7,746 bases of DNA from Bordetella parapertussis (lineage in GTDB: Bacteria; Pseudomonadota; Gammaproteobacteria; Burkholderiales; SG8-39). The notes beneath the pieces are model-generated. The model was not told where the DNA came from. It saw only the letters and a list, made by a program, of their open reading frames with translations, and searched no databases. Position 1 is the first letter of the stretch; every line of letters begins with the position of its first letter. The DNA is taken from the NCBI GenBank assembly GCA_945869935.1, contig CAMBSA010000070.1, positions 1 to 7,746 of the forward strand, in the 5' to 3' direction. A program made the position numbers and the translations under genes. This document shows positions 7,614 to 7,746 of the stretch, piece after piece.

Positions 7614-7746
7614 ATGGCCAAGGGTGCTCATGTCTCGGAGACTCCCGCGACGAAGTTTCTTCGCGAGCAGCGGGTCGTTTTCAGCGAACACCCATACGAC
7701 TATGTGGAACACGGCGGCACCGCGGTGTCGGCGGAATCGCTCGGTG
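7614..7746 (+). CDS. YbaK-like Cys-tRNA(Pro) deacylase, N-terminal 44 residues (cut by the right edge)
   Basis: Only the first 44 residues are in the window. The segments HVSETPATKFLREQ (6-19), VVFSEHPYDY (21-30) and VEHGGTAVSAESLG (31-44) look like the N-terminus of proteobacterial YbaK/EbsC proteins. Family members remove cysteine mischarged onto tRNA(Pro), a cytoplasmic proofreading role. The rest of the domain, including the catalytic Lys, lies beyond the edge. The ATG at 7614 is preceded by AGGGG with six bases between, supplied by the last tandem repeat unit. It is in the same direction as the thioesterase gene and 50 bases downstream, so it may be on the same transcript, but a functional link to the catabolic genes is not suggested by its family. 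Confidence 0.75.
   Translation, partial: MAKGAHVSETPATKFLREQRVVFSEHPYDYVEHGGTAVSAESLG

Overview
The window is a GC-rich stretch of bacterial chromosome, most likely from a betaproteobacterium of the Burkholderiales type. The main evidence is a stand-alone Bug/TctC-type periplasmic binding protein, a family greatly expanded in that group. A YgiQ-type radical SAM protein and a YbaK-type deacylase with proteobacterial-looking sequences agree with this. No RNA gene, insertion sequence, phage gene or CRISPR array was seen.

Layout. Positions 1-1378 (minus) hold the N-terminal part of a YgiQ-family radical SAM protein that runs off the left edge. A 177-base divergent intergenic region follows, carrying three copies of the heptamer TAGGCGC. 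At 1556-2421 (plus) is a broken gene for an exported metallo-beta-lactamase-fold hydrolase. It has lost part of its metal-binding motif and its reading frame at about 1812-1822. Convergent to it, on the minus strand, are three genes read in this order: an aspartate dehydrogenase-like oxidoreductase (4733-5521), a Bug-family solute-binding protein (3539-4522), and a dihydroorotate-dehydrogenase-like flavoprotein (2473-3537). The last two are separated by one base. A plausible sigma-70 promoter overlapped by inverted repeats lies just upstream of the Bug gene. Divergently, on the plus strand, are an AMP-forming acyl-CoA ligase (5615-7168) and a FlK-like hotdog acyl-CoA thioesterase (7165-7563) with a 4-base ATGA overlap. 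A three-copy 14-base tandem repeat and the start of a YbaK-like Cys-tRNA deacylase gene (7614 to the right edge) follow.

How the genes may work together (inference). The central block at 2473-7563 looks like a small catabolic island around a 93-base divergent intergenic region. The Bug protein would capture an organic acid in the periplasm, the ligase would activate an acid to its CoA ester, the thioesterase would release or detoxify a CoA ester, and the two oxidoreductases would act on an intermediate. The substrate cannot be read from the sequence. Both oxidoreductases seem to lack the catalytic residue expected of the enzyme they are named after, so annotation transfer as 'aspartate dehydrogenase' or 'dihydroorotate dehydrogenase' would probably mislead. 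No transcriptional regulator and no TctA/TctB membrane components lie in the window.
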